Positions 1-8,392 of a DNA stretch of 52,840 nucleotides are shown here, piece after piece; position 1 is the stretch's first letter, and each line of letters begins with the position of its first letter. A program made the translations under genes and the position numbers. The stretch covers positions 1-52,840 of the forward strand of contig JBKPRA010000006.1 in assembly GCA_046734335.1 (NCBI GenBank), read 5' to 3'. The notes below the pieces were generated by a model that saw only the letters and a list, made by a program, of their open reading frames with translations, ran no database searches and was not told where the DNA came from. Source of the DNA: DATBLE01 sp046734335 (GTDB taxonomy: Bacteria > Actinomycetota > Thermoleophilia > Gaiellales > Gaiellaceae).

Positions 1-1075
1 CTTCGGCTGCGACCGTGTTGACCGAGATGTCCTCGTCGAAGATCACCCAGTTGCCGTCCTTACGGGGACCGCGGTCTTTCTGCTCTAGGGCGCGCAGCAC
101 CCGCTCGGGCGTGACCGGCAGCTCGGTCACCCAGACGCCGATCGCGTCGTAGACCGCGGCCACGATCGCCGGCGGCTGTGGGTTGTTCGCCATCTCGCTG
201 ATCCCCTTCGCCCCGTAGGGGCCCGCCTCGGACGGGTTCTCGATGATGATCGTGTCGATCTTCGGCAGGTCCGCGATGCCCGGCGCGAGGTAGGAGCCGA
301 ACTCGCCGCCCCGGTGCTCGGGGCTCGGGTAGTAGGGGTAGCACTCCTCGAGGACGCCCAGGCCGAGCCCCATCAGGGCGCCGCCCTGGATCTGGCCCTC
401 GACGAGCGTCGGGTTGATCGCGCGGCCGACGTCGAAGCACTGCCACAGGTGCTCGACGCGGACCTCGCCGGTCTCGTCGTCGACCTCGACCTCGGCGGCG
501 CAGGCGGCGTAGGAGATGGCCGCGTGCGGCGGACTGTCGACCTTGCCGGTCTCGGGCTCGACGATCGCGGCGTAGGGGTTCAGGTGCGCGCCGGTGCCGG
601 TGATCAGCTCGCCGTGCGTCCAGGTGGCGGCAGCGGCGACGTCGGGGACGCCGATCTTCTTCTGCGGCGCGCCCCTGGCGATCACCTCGCCGTCGACGAC
701 CTCCAGGTCGTCGGGCGCGATCTCCAGCTCCTTGGCTGCGATCTCGAGCAGCTTCTGCTTGGCGCTCAGCGCCGCCTTTTCCACCGCCTTGCCGGCGACG
801 AAGGTGGCGCGTGAGGCGAAGGTTCCGGTGCAGACCGGAGACGAGTCCGTGTTCGAGTTGTCGTACGTGATCCAGTCGTAGGGGACCCCGAGCGTCTCTG
901 CCACGATCTGGCTCTGGATCGTCTTCGAGCCGTTCCCGATGTCGGCGGTTCCCGAGAAGACGTCGACGCGGCCGTCGGGCTTGATCTTGATCCATGCCTG
1001 TGACGGGTCGCCGTTCTGGTTCATGCCGGTGGGGTACTCGATCGCGGAGATTCCTCTGCCGGTGTGCTTCGCCAT
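1..1075 (-). CDS. Molybdenum hydroxylase, C-terminal molybdopterin half (NdhM-like), partial
   Basis: This is the C-terminal half of a xanthine dehydrogenase-family molybdopterin subunit; the gene runs off the window after about 358 residues. Visible are a GTADIGNGSKT loop of the second cofactor domain, the INPTLVEGQIQGGALMGLG segment, and YGAKGISE near residue 307, whose Glu matches the catalytic base of the family (usual context GVGEPP). The ATG overlaps the stop of the upstream half by one base (TGATG). In most relatives both halves form one chain of about 750 residues; the split matches the NdhL/NdhM arrangement of Eubacterium barkeri nicotinate dehydrogenase. Substrate is unknown: a purine, N-heterocycle or aldehyde is possible. 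Confidence 0.88.
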   Translation of the reverse strand, partial: MAKHTGRGISAIEYPTGMNQNGDPSQAWIKIKPDGRVDVFSGTADIGNGSKTIQSQIVAETLGVPYDWITYDNSNTDSSPVCTGTFASRATFVAGKAVEKAALSAKQKLLEIAAKELEIAPDDLEVVDGEVIARGAPQKKIGVPDVAAAATWTHGELITGTGAHLNPYAAIVEPETGKVDSPPHAAISYAACAAEVEVDDETGEVRVEHLWQCFDVGRAINPTLVEGQIQGGALMGLGLGVLEECYPYYPSPEHRGGEFGSYLAPGIADLPKIDTIIIENPSEAGPYGAKGISEMANNPQPPAIVAAVYDAIGVWVTELPVTPERVLRALEQKDRGPRKDGNWVIFDEDISVNTVAAE

Positions 1076-2442
1076 CAATGCGTCACCTCCCCGACCTGGG
1101 CGACGAGGTGGTCGGGGAGCAGGTCGCCCTCCCGCGAATCGCGGGTCATCGTCCGGTAGTCGCCGGGCAGCTCGTGCCCGATCGCGTCGGCGATCGACTG
1201 GATCGTCGGCACCGTGGACGGGTCGGTATAGGCGATCCCGTTCGGCGAGGTGTCGCCGATCCGGTTGGCGTTCTTCAGCCGCAGCTCGAAGGGATCCATC
1301 CCCAGCACGTCGGCGACGCGGCTGACGTGGGTCTCCGTCGCAAACGAGACGGAGGTCACGCCGAACCCACGCATCGCGGTCGTCGGCACGCGGTTCGTGA
1401 AGACGACGTACCCGTCGAAGTGCAGGTTGGGGATCGAGTAGGCGCCGGTGTGGTGGAAGCTGTGCTTGGTCACGCCGTACGGCGAGAAGCGCGCGTACGC
1501 ACCCGAGTCGTGGAGGGTCAGCATCTTGCGGCCGAGGATCCAGCCGTCCTTGGTGACGGCGTCGGCGATCTCCATGTGCCACGGCGCCCGCGTCGACGAG
1601 CAGAGGAACTCCTCCTCGCGTGTCCAGCGCCACTTCACCGGGCGGCCGGCCTTCAGCGCAGCCAGCGCCGTGACCGTCTCCGCCGCCGTGTCCACCTTGC
1701 CTCCGAACCCTCCGCCGACGGTACCCCCGACGAACTTGAGCCTGTTCAGCGGCCACTCGAGGTGCGCTGCGACCACGCCCATCGAGAAGTACAGCGCCTG
1801 CGTGCAGGAGTAGATCGTCAGACGCCCGCTGGGCTCCGGCACGACGAGCGCGATCTGCGTCTCCAGCGGCACCTGCTCGATCGCCGCCGGCCGGTAGACG
1901 CCCGAGACGATCGTGTCGGCCTGCTCGAACGCGCGCTCGATGTCGCCCTTGCGGATCTGACGGACGTCCATCTCCGCCTCGAAGTGGGGGTACCAGTTGC
2001 CCCAGTGGTGGATCTGCGGGGCGTCGGGATCGGCCGCCTTGCGGACGTCGAACAGCGCAGGCCGCTCCTCGAACTCGATGTCGATGGCCTCGGCGGCGAG
2101 TTGCGCGGTCTCCTCGTCCTCGGCGGCGACGAGCGCGATCGGCTGGCCCTTGTAGCGGACCTCGTCCTTGGCGAGCAGCGGCTCGTCGCCGGGGATGCCG
2201 AGCGCCTCGAGGTGCCCGTAGACCAGGCGGGGCACGTCCGCCCAGGTGACGATCGCGTGGACGCCCTTCATCGACGCCGCCTTCTTCGTGTCGAGCCTCG
2301 TGATCCCGGCGTGGTGGAGCGGAGAGCGGAGCGCCTTCGCCCAGAGCATGTTGGCCACGCGAACGTCGTCGACGAACTCGGTGCGGCCGGTGACGTGCGC
2401 GACCCCGTCGTAGCGCGGCAGCCGGGCTCCGACGGCCTTCAC
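1075..2442 (-). CDS. Molybdenum hydroxylase, N-terminal molybdopterin half (NdhL-like)
   Basis: 455 residues. It holds the a/b hammerhead domain (about residues 10-120) and the first molybdopterin-binding domain, with GGTVGGGFGGK and AMRGFGVTSVSFATE as the cofactor-contact signatures and MDPFELRLKNANR before the end. It stops where the second cofactor domain should begin, and that domain is encoded by the next gene. The GTG start is chosen because it overlaps the 2Fe-2S subunit stop as GTGA and begins directly before the conserved region (KAVGARLPRYDG). The polypeptide should assemble with the neighbouring FAD, 2Fe-2S and C-terminal subunits as a cytoplasmic hydroxylase. Confidence 0.9.
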   Translation of the reverse strand: MKAVGARLPRYDGVAHVTGRTEFVDDVRVANMLWAKALRSPLHHAGITRLDTKKAASMKGVHAIVTWADVPRLVYGHLEALGIPGDEPLLAKDEVRYKGQPIALVAAEDEETAQLAAEAIDIEFEERPALFDVRKAADPDAPQIHHWGNWYPHFEAEMDVRQIRKGDIERAFEQADTIVSGVYRPAAIEQVPLETQIALVVPEPSGRLTIYSCTQALYFSMGVVAAHLEWPLNRLKFVGGTVGGGFGGKVDTAAETVTALAALKAGRPVKWRWTREEEFLCSSTRAPWHMEIADAVTKDGWILGRKMLTLHDSGAYARFSPYGVTKHSFHHTGAYSIPNLHFDGYVVFTNRVPTTAMRGFGVTSVSFATETHVSRVADVLGMDPFELRLKNANRIGDTSPNGIAYTDPSTVPTIQSIADAIGHELPGDYRTMTRDSREGDLLPDHLVAQVGEVTH

Positions 2443-2894
2443 GACGCGCTCCCGACCGCGGCCTCGACGGCCTCGAGGATCTTCACGTAGCCGGTGCACC
2501 GGCACACATGGCCGGCGAGTGCCTCCTCGATCTCCTCGCGTCCCGCCTTCGGCGAGCGTTCGATCAGCGCGTGGGTCGCGAGCAGCATCCCGGGAGTGCA
2601 GTAGCCGCACTGGGAGCCGTACTTCTCGTGGAAGGCGGCCTGCACGGGCGCGAGCTGTTGCGGCGTGCCAAGCCCTTCGACCGTCGTGATCGCGGCCCCG
2701 TCAACGGCGGCAAGCGGGAGCAGGCACGACCGGCGCGGCTCGCCGTCGACGAGGACGGTGCAGGTTCCGCAGCCGCCCTGCTGGCAACCCGCCTTGGGGC
2801 TCGTGATCCCCAGCTCCTCGCGAAGCACGTGTAGCAGCGGCCGGAGCGCGTGGCTCTCGACCTCGTGCTGGACGCCGTTGACGGTCAGGTTCAT
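2439..2894 (-). CDS. Molybdenum hydroxylase 2Fe-2S subunit
   Basis: 151 residues, the normal length for CoxS/NdhS/XdhC-type small subunits. The N-terminal plant-ferredoxin cluster uses C37, C42, C45 and C57 (GCQQGGCGTC). The C-terminal cluster uses C96, C99, C131 and C133 (QCGYCTPG and HVCRCTGY), with Q95 in the position that contacts the molybdopterin. It passes electrons from the Mo centre to the FAD subunit. The ATG is preceded by AGGAGG at good spacing and overlaps the FAD subunit stop (TGATG); a TTG one codon earlier is less likely. Confidence 0.95.
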   Translation of the reverse strand: MNLTVNGVQHEVESHALRPLLHVLREELGITSPKAGCQQGGCGTCTVLVDGEPRRSCLLPLAAVDGAAITTVEGLGTPQQLAPVQAAFHEKYGSQCGYCTPGMLLATHALIERSPKAGREEIEEALAGHVCRCTGYVKILEAVEAAVGSAS

Positions 2895-3718
2895 CAAGCC
2901 TCCTGAAGGTCGTTGAGGGCACGCTCGACGAGTCGCGGCAGCAGCTGGGCGCGATACCAGGCCGACGCGAGCGGGTCGTCTCTAAGCGTGTGCTCGACGT
3001 CGTCGAGCACACGCTGGGCTGCGTCCACAGGGTCAGTTCCTTGCTCGAGCGCCTGCTCGACGGAAGGGGCGCGCATTCCACGTGGGCCGGCACCTGTGAT
3101 CCCGACGCGCACAGCGTCAGCTGTTCGCGTCGCACAGACCGCGAGGATGGTGTAGTGGTGGGAATGAGGACGCCAGACCGAGACGTAGCCCGCCTGCCGG
3201 GGCGCGTCGTCGTAAGAGACGTCCAGTACGAGCCTGCCCGATCCGTCGGCGAGGAACTCCTCGAGCGGCTCGGTCTTCTCGCCGCCCTTGCCGGTCGAGC
3301 GCACGCTCGCGCCGAGCGTGAGCAGCGGTGCCTGAAGGTCCCCGCGCGGGGCGTTTTCGGAAGCTGTCGAACAGAGGTTGCCGCCGACGGTCGCCTGAGC
3401 GCGGACCTCCAGGTCGCCGACGTGGCGTGCGGCCTCCGCGAGCGGCGCATCCGCGTCCGCGAGCTCCGAGACCGGCGTCGCGGCACCGATCGTCACCCGT
3501 CCCTTCGCGCGTGTGATCCCCGAGAGGCCGGCGCGCCCGAGAAACAGGGCACTCGTCGGCCGGAGCCGCCCGGCGGCAAGGTCGGGTAGCACGATCGTGC
3601 CCCCGGCGACCACGGTGACGTCCTTGCCGTCCCCAAACGCCGCAACAGCCTCGTCGGCCGAGGACGGAATCGACACGGAGACGTCGGTCAGACCCACGGC
3701 TTCCGATTCTCCAGCCAT
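2894..3718 (-). CDS. Molybdenum hydroxylase FAD-binding subunit
   Basis: About 274 residues, CoxM/NdhF-like. The FAD signatures are VVAGGT near residue 37 and ATVGGNLCSTASENAPRGD near residue 110, and a C-terminal CO-dehydrogenase flavoprotein domain follows. It transfers electrons from the iron-sulfur clusters to the final acceptor. It is the first of four tightly overlapping subunit genes in the order FAD, 2Fe-2S, Mo-N, Mo-C. The start is uncertain: ATG at 3718 has only a weak purine stretch upstream, and a TTG at 3739 would add seven residues. Confidence 0.92.
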   Translation of the reverse strand: MAGESEAVGLTDVSVSIPSSADEAVAAFGDGKDVTVVAGGTIVLPDLAAGRLRPTSALFLGRAGLSGITRAKGRVTIGAATPVSELADADAPLAEAARHVGDLEVRAQATVGGNLCSTASENAPRGDLQAPLLTLGASVRSTGKGGEKTEPLEEFLADGSGRLVLDVSYDDAPRQAGYVSVWRPHSHHYTILAVCATRTADAVRVGITGAGPRGMRAPSVEQALEQGTDPVDAAQRVLDDVEHTLRDDPLASAWYRAQLLPRLVERALNDLQEA

Positions 3719-3787
3719 ACCCGCCCTGGTGTCAAACAAGGAACGATCGGCACCTTGCCGGGCGAAACCGCAGTCGCGGCCGACCGG

Positions 3788-4606
3788 CTATGCCGCCTGC
3801 AGGAGGGTCTGGCGGCCGTGATGCCATCGGACGACGGAGAGTCGGTGGCCGCTCTGGAGGCCGGTTTCGTCCAGCTCGAACCCGCCGAAGAAGGTATCGG
3901 TGGCGAGCGAGCAGGCAGCCGACAGCGGATCCGCAGGGTCGAGCGCCAGGCAGCGCACGGCGATCAGCGCCACGGCGTATGCCTGCGCCGCGACGTAGTC
4001 CTCCAGTCCCGGCGGGCCTCCGAGCTCAGGATGCCACTGGACCGGCGCGAGCGTCCCGTCCGGCCAGGCGTGTGGGGCGTCCGGAAGTCCGGCAGAGACG
4101 CCGCCGAACAGAAGCCCGGGGCGGTCCAGCTCGCGAAAGCGCTTCGCTTCCCACTCGACCGGGCCGCACAGGAGCACGCAGTCGGCAGCGTCCGTGTCAC
4201 CGACGAGCTCGACACCGAGAGCAGGTGCCTTCCGTACGAGGCCTTCCCGAGCGAACGACGCGAAAGCTCCGGGTGCAGCCAGGACGGCGAGCCGCGACGC
4301 GCCGAGGCCGGAGGCTGCCCGGGCGAGCGCCACGAGGTAGCCACTCGCAGGGCTGGCCACCGAGACGACGCCCGGTAGTTGCTGGACGTCGTCCGCGGCG
4401 GCGCCGTGGTTCCAGACGACTCGGCCTTCCGAGGCGCGCGCGACCGCCCGAGTCGTGTCGCTCCCGTACGGGCCGAGAACCGGGTTGCAGCCCCGTTCGA
4501 CGAGTTGCCCGTTTGCACCGACCGCGACCTGCGGACTGCTCCCGTCGTTCAGGCAGACGAGGTCTCGCCGGGAGTCCCGAGCCCAGAGCTCGAGGCCGAC
4601 CCGCAT
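3788..4606 (-). CDS. LivJ/AmiC-type periplasmic-binding-fold protein without signal peptide
   Basis: The translation resembles type I periplasmic binding proteins of the branched-chain amino-acid class (NPVLGPYGSDTTRAVA, then a Rossmann-like second lobe from about GLGASRLAVLAAPG). No signal peptide is visible, so it may act in the cytoplasm as a sensor. The start is a problem: family-like sequence (ALGAPVPITGRYALQG) continues in frame upstream to about 4660, but there is no ATG, GTG or TTG between the upstream gene's stop and 4606. Starting at 4606 would lose the first strand and ligand loop. A rare start codon, a frameshift fusion to the upstream PPOX gene or a sequence error are the options. 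It sits in the hydroxylase operon and may bind its substrate. Confidence 0.6.
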   Translation of the reverse strand: MRVGLELWARDSRRDLVCLNDGSSPQVAVGANGQLVERGCNPVLGPYGSDTTRAVARASEGRVVWNHGAAADDVQQLPGVVSVASPASGYLVALARAASGLGASRLAVLAAPGAFASFAREGLVRKAPALGVELVGDTDAADCVLLCGPVEWEAKRFRELDRPGLLFGGVSAGLPDAPHAWPDGTLAPVQWHPELGGPPGLEDYVAAQAYAVALIAVRCLALDPADPLSAACSLATDTFFGGFELDETGLQSGHRLSVVRWHHGRQTLLQAA

Positions 4607-4670
4607 CGACCGGCCCTGGAGGGCGTACCGACCGGTGATCGGAACGGGTGCGCCGAGCGCCTCGCTCGAC

Positions 4671-5072
4671 TCAGCGGCCCATCCCGAAGACGTGCGTGGG
4701 CTCGACCAGGAAGCTGACCCGCTGCTCGCCGGGGCTCCGCCATGGATACGGCGACTGTCCGATGTACTTCTGTGCCAGCGAGTCGATGTCCGCCTCGGCC
4801 TGGTCGCCCGTGTACGTGTCGACGACCTGCCCCTGGATCCCGTAGCTCTCATAGCCGCTGTCGGTCGCCCCGTGCCACGAGAGCGCTACGCGCGGCTCGT
4901 GCTCGAGGTTCCGCGGCTTCTTGCGGCCGAGAGCGCTGTTGACGAGGATCTTTCCGTCGCGGAAGTCGACCCAGACGGTGGTCGACTGGGGCGACCCGTC
5001 CGGATTCACCGTCGCGAGGTGCCAGAAGTTCGGCTCTTCGAGACGCTCGCGGACGTTCTCGGGCAATTGCAT
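4671..5072 (-). CDS. PPOX-class pyridoxamine 5'-phosphate oxidase-like protein (FMN or F420)
   Basis: 133 residues forming one split-barrel domain: FWHLATVNPDGSPQSTTVWV, then ILVNSALGRKKPRNLEHEPR and a C-terminal FLVEPTHVFGMGR. The size and motifs fit the actinobacterial PPOX class whose members use F420 or FMN. ATG 5072 is preceded by a GGAG ribosome-binding site. It lies between the lactonase-like gene and the ligand-binding protein in the same direction, so a redox step linked to the hydroxylase pathway is possible but unproven. Confidence 0.88.
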   Translation of the reverse strand: MQLPENVRERLEEPNFWHLATVNPDGSPQSTTVWVDFRDGKILVNSALGRKKPRNLEHEPRVALSWHGATDSGYESYGIQGQVVDTYTGDQAEADIDSLAQKYIGQSPYPWRSPGEQRVSFLVEPTHVFGMGR

Positions 5073-5142
5073 CGTAGGCTCCTTTCGGTTGTGCAGCTGA
5101 CGCTACACGAGCCGGGTCACCCGATACCGCACCCCGGAACCC

Positions 5143-6009
5143 TCAGACGGCGGCGACCGGCTGCGCGATCTCGGCGGCGAACTCCGCGACGTCGAACTCC
5201 GAGCCCGGCACCTCATGCTTCAGGCGCGAGACGACGCGGCCGCCTTCGACCCGCGCTGGAAAGTCGTGCAACGGCAGGACGAAGTCGCGGTTCAGGGCTT
5301 TCTTGATCGCGGCCTTCTCCGAGCGCTTCGTCATCGTGTGGTTGCCGGTCGTCTGCGGCTCGTAGGCGAGCACCTGGTGCCACGGCTCGACGATCTGGTT
5401 CTGGATGTCGTAGATGACGTCGCCGCAGATGCAGGCCGTACCCTGGGCGGTCTCGACGAGGACGTTCATCGAGCCCTCGGTGTGACCCTCGGCCGCCTCG
5501 CAGACGATCCCCTCGAAGATCTCGTCCGGCCCGGACAGCTCGAGGTCGAGGAGCCGCAGCGCGCCCGGCGCGTGCAGGCGATCGATGTGGTGCTTCACGT
5601 ACTCGGGCGGGTACTGCCCACCCATCAGCCCGGACGCCGAGTGCTCGAGCTCGCGACGGTTCATGACCACCGGCGTGGTCAACGGGAAGTGGTCGTCCTT
5701 GCCGGCGTGGTCGATGTGGCAGTGCGTATGCAGCACGGCCGCGATATCGTCGACCCCGACGCCGTGGGCGGCGAGTCCGTTCTCCAGCTCCATGTCCTCG
5801 TCGATGCGGCCCTTCATCCCGAGCCGCTCCATGATCTCCGGGTAGCTCGCGCCGGTGTCGACGAGGATCGGCCCGGCTGGGTTGCCGAGGATGAGCATGC
5901 CCCAGGTGTGCACCCAGACGGGGGTGCCCATGTTTCGCCCGAGGACGAGGAAGCTCGACTCGACGAAGACGTCGGTGAGCGAGAGGAGCTTGATCTCGTG
6001 CGTCGCCAC
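5143..6009 (-). CDS. Metallo-beta-lactamase-fold hydrolase, N-acyl-homoserine-lactonase family
   Basis: 288 residues. The zinc site is HTHCHIDHAG (H96, H98, D100, H101), followed by GHTEGSM and CGDVIYD for the remaining ligands. The layout is that of AiiA/AttM-type lactonases and related lactone hydrolases. No signal peptide. It is the first gene of the minus-strand run leading to the hydroxylase subunits, so the natural substrate may be a pathway lactone or cyclic amide rather than a quorum signal; that is inference. Confidence 0.87.
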   Translation of the reverse strand: MATHEIKLLSLTDVFVESSFLVLGRNMGTPVWVHTWGMLILGNPAGPILVDTGASYPEIMERLGMKGRIDEDMELENGLAAHGVGVDDIAAVLHTHCHIDHAGKDDHFPLTTPVVMNRRELEHSASGLMGGQYPPEYVKHHIDRLHAPGALRLLDLELSGPDEIFEGIVCEAAEGHTEGSMNVLVETAQGTACICGDVIYDIQNQIVEPWHQVLAYEPQTTGNHTMTKRSEKAAIKKALNRDFVLPLHDFPARVEGGRVVSRLKHEVPGSEFDVAEFAAEIAQPVAAV

Positions 6010-6052
6010 GCCGCGGTTGTACGCCTGGGTGCCCCGGAAGTCAATGCAAGAC

Positions 6053-6058
6053 TAGAGT
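6053..6058 (+). promoter_or_regulatory. -10 box (TAGAGT) for the MoxR gene, leaderless
   Basis: TAGAGT fits TANNNT and ends seven bases before the ATG at 6066, so the transcript would start at or one base before the start codon. There is no ribosome-binding site. The region is divergent to the lactonase gene, whose start lies at 6009. Confidence 0.55.
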
Positions 6059-6065
6059 TTGGTCA

Positions 6066-6935
6066 ATGGCCTTCGCGACGATCGACGACCTCGAGCTCGC
6101 ACTGCGAGATGCCGACTACCTGCCCGACCGCGGGTTGGCCACGGCGCTGTTCCTGTCTCTACGGCTGGAAAAGCCGCTGCTGCTGGAGGGCGAAGCGGGC
6201 GTAGGCAAGACCGAGGCGGCGAAGGCGCTTGCGCGCACGCTGCCGGCACGGCTGATCCGCCTCCAGTGCTACGAGGGCCTGGATGTTGCCCACGCCGTGT
6301 ACGAGTGGAACTACTCGCGCCAGCTCCTGCACATCCGGGCCGCCCAGGAGGGCACGGTGCACGAGGAGGAGCTCTTCGGCCCCGAGTTCCTGATCCGCCG
6401 GCCGCTGCTGGAGGCGATCGAGAGCCCGGAGCCGGTCGTGCTCCTGATCGACGAGATCGACCGGGCGGACGAGGAGTTCGAGGCATTCCTGCTCGAGGTG
6501 CTCTCCGACTTCCAGATCACGATCCCGGAGATCGGCACGATCGCGGCGGCGCGGCGGCCGAGTGTCATCCTCACCTCGAACCGCACGCGCGAACTGCACG
6601 ATGCGCTCAAGCGGCGCTGCCTGTTCCACTGGATCGGGCACCCGGCGCTGGACCGCGAGATCGAGATCGTCGTCCTGCGTGTGCCCGGCATCCCGGAACG
6701 GCTGGCGACGCAGGCTGCCCGGTTCGTCCGTGGCCTGCGCGGGCTCGATCTCGCAAAGCCTCCGGGGGTCGCGGAGACGATCGACTGGGCGCATGCGCTC
6801 GCCGCGCTCGGCCGCGACGATCTCGACGCCGAGATCGTCGAGCAGACGCTCGGCTCGGTGCTGAAGTACCACGAGGACCTGGAGACGGTCCGCGACGCCG
6901 CGCTCGCCAACCTCGTCGAGGAGGCACGCGCATGA
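6066..6935 (+). CDS. MoxR-family AAA ATPase, CoxD-like
   Basis: 289 residues. Walker A is GEAGVGKTE (K48), Walker B is VVLLIDEID near residue 127, and sensor 1 is VILTSNRTRELHDALKRRC. CoxD in the CO dehydrogenase cluster has this architecture and is known to help insert the sulfurated copper/molybdenum centre. With the VWA protein that follows it forms the usual MoxR-VWA chaperone pair, here divergent from the hydroxylase subunits and probably needed for their maturation. The ATG appears leaderless. Confidence 0.93.
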   Translation: MAFATIDDLELALRDADYLPDRGLATALFLSLRLEKPLLLEGEAGVGKTEAAKALARTLPARLIRLQCYEGLDVAHAVYEWNYSRQLLHIRAAQEGTVHEEELFGPEFLIRRPLLEAIESPEPVVLLIDEIDRADEEFEAFLLEVLSDFQITIPEIGTIAAARRPSVILTSNRTRELHDALKRRCLFHWIGHPALDREIEIVVLRVPGIPERLATQAARFVRGLRGLDLAKPPGVAETIDWAHALAALGRDDLDAEIVEQTLGSVLKYHEDLETVRDAALANLVEEARA

Positions 6936-6950
6936 GCGCAGGCTCGCCGC

Positions 6951-8081
6951 ATGAGTGGTAGCACCGTCGTCCGCCACGTGGTCACCTTCGGCCGTGTGCT
7001 CCGCGAGGCCGGGCTGGAGGTCGGCCCGGGCCGCATCTGCGATGCGATGACCGGCCTCGACGCGATCGGCCTCGGCCGGCGCGACGACGTCTACTGGACG
7101 CTCCGCCAGACCCTGGTCTCGCGGGCCGACGACATCGACGCGTTCGACCGGGCCTTCGCCGCCTGGTTCCTCCGGGCGCCCGAGCTCGCGCCGCCGAGAA
7201 CGCCTCGGCTCGAGCGGGTGCGCGCGGCGAAGGTGAGCTCGCGTGACGGAGCCGAGGAGACCGCCGAGTCGGCGGCGGACAATGAGGAGCGCCAGGCCGG
7301 CTGGAGCGCCCAGGAGCTGCTCCGCGAGAAGGACTTCTCGGAGCTGACCGACGAGGAGCTCACCCGGATCAGGCGCATGATCGCCGAGCTGGCCTCCGCG
7401 CGCCCGCAGCGCCGCTCGCGCAGGCTGCGCCGCCACCCGAACGGGACCACGCTCGACCTGCGCCGCCTCGTCCGCGCCTCGCTCGCCACCGGCGGCGACC
7501 CGGTCGAGCGGGCGTTCCGGAGCAGGGTCGAGACCCACCGTAAGCTGATCGTGCTCTGCGACGTGTCGGGCTCGATGGAGCCCTACTCGCGGGCGATCCT
7601 GCTCTTCGTCCACGCCCTGCTGGAGAGCGGCCGGGGGGTCGAGGCGTTTGCTTTCGGCACGCGCCTGACCCGCCTGACCGAGGAGCTGCGCGGCGTCGAC
7701 CCGGAGCGCGCGCTCGAGGAGGCCTCGAGGCGCGTGGTCGACTGGTCGGGCGGCACGCGGATCGGCGCGTCGCTGAAGGCGTTCAACGACCTGTGGGGCA
7801 GGAGGGCGCTCTCCCGCGGGGCGGTCGTGGTGATCGTCTCGGACGGCTGGGAGCGCGACGACACCGCGACGGTCGCCCGCGAGATGGCGCGGCTCGCCCG
7901 GTGCGCCTACTCGGTCGTGTGGGTGAACCCACTCAAGGGCCACCCGGACTACGAACCGCTCGCGGGCGGGATGCGCGCCGCGCTGCCGTTCGTCGACCGG
8001 TTCCTGCCCGGGCACAATCTGTCCAGCCTGGAAGACCTGGCCGGCGTCCTCGCCGGCATCGAGAGGAGGCATGCGGCATGA
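6951..8081 (+). CDS. VWA domain protein, CoxE-like
   Basis: 376 residues. The N-terminal half has the CoxE-type helical region, with a charged stretch around residues 95-150. The C-terminal von Willebrand A domain starts at about residue 195 and has the metal-ion-dependent adhesion site DVSGSM (D204 onward), then the SGGTRIG and VIVSDGWERDD loops. CoxE partners CoxD in maturation of molybdenum hydroxylases. The start at 6951 lies 15 bases after the ATPase stop; another ATG at 6932 is out of frame. Confidence 0.92.
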   Translation: MSGSTVVRHVVTFGRVLREAGLEVGPGRICDAMTGLDAIGLGRRDDVYWTLRQTLVSRADDIDAFDRAFAAWFLRAPELAPPRTPRLERVRAAKVSSRDGAEETAESAADNEERQAGWSAQELLREKDFSELTDEELTRIRRMIAELASARPQRRSRRLRRHPNGTTLDLRRLVRASLATGGDPVERAFRSRVETHRKLIVLCDVSGSMEPYSRAILLFVHALLESGRGVEAFAFGTRLTRLTEELRGVDPERALEEASRRVVDWSGGTRIGASLKAFNDLWGRRALSRGAVVVIVSDGWERDDTATVAREMARLARCAYSVVWVNPLKGHPDYEPLAGGMRAALPFVDRFLPGHNLSSLEDLAGVLAGIERRHAA

Positions 8082-8392
8082 AGGAGATCCTGGACGAGGT
8101 CGAGCGCTGGCGTGAGAACGGCGAGAAGGTCGTGGTCGCCACCGTCGTCGCCACGCGCCGCTCGGCGCCGCGGCCGGTCGGGACGAGTCTCGCAGTCTCA
8201 GAGTCGGGCCAGATGTGCGGGTCGGTCTCCGGCGGCTGCGTGGAGTCGGACGTGTACCAGAACGCCCGCGAGGTGATGGAGAGCGGCGAGCCGAAGCTGC
8301 TCAGCTACGGGATCAAGGACGAGGAGGCCTGGGAGGTCGGGCTGCCCTGCGGGGGCGAAATCGACGTGTTCGTCGAGCGCCTCGAAGGGTGA
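8078..8392 (+). CDS. XdhC/CoxI family, N-terminal domain only
   Basis: 104 residues corresponding to the first domain of XdhC/CoxI proteins: VVVATVVATRRSAPRPVG, then GSVSGGCVESDV and GLPCGGEIDVFVE, with the conserved Cys residues. XdhC proteins bind the molybdenum cofactor, protect it and help its sulfuration before insertion. The Rossmann C-terminal domain is missing here and is found at 9409-10158. ATGA overlap with the VWA gene marks translational coupling. Confidence 0.9.
   Translation: MKEILDEVERWRENGEKVVVATVVATRRSAPRPVGTSLAVSESGQMCGSVSGGCVESDVYQNAREVMESGEPKLLSYGIKDEEAWEVGLPCGGEIDVFVERLEG

Noticed and set aside
3789..4638. Long plus-strand frames antisense to the ligand-binding protein and PPOX gene
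   Set aside because: Arg- and Pro-rich translation without any family motif, typical of antisense frames in GC-rich genes.
6159..8072. 637-codon minus-strand frame across the MoxR and VWA genes
   Set aside because: Its opposite strand codes two clear enzymes with motifs; this frame is an antisense shadow rich in Asp, Val, Arg and Ala.
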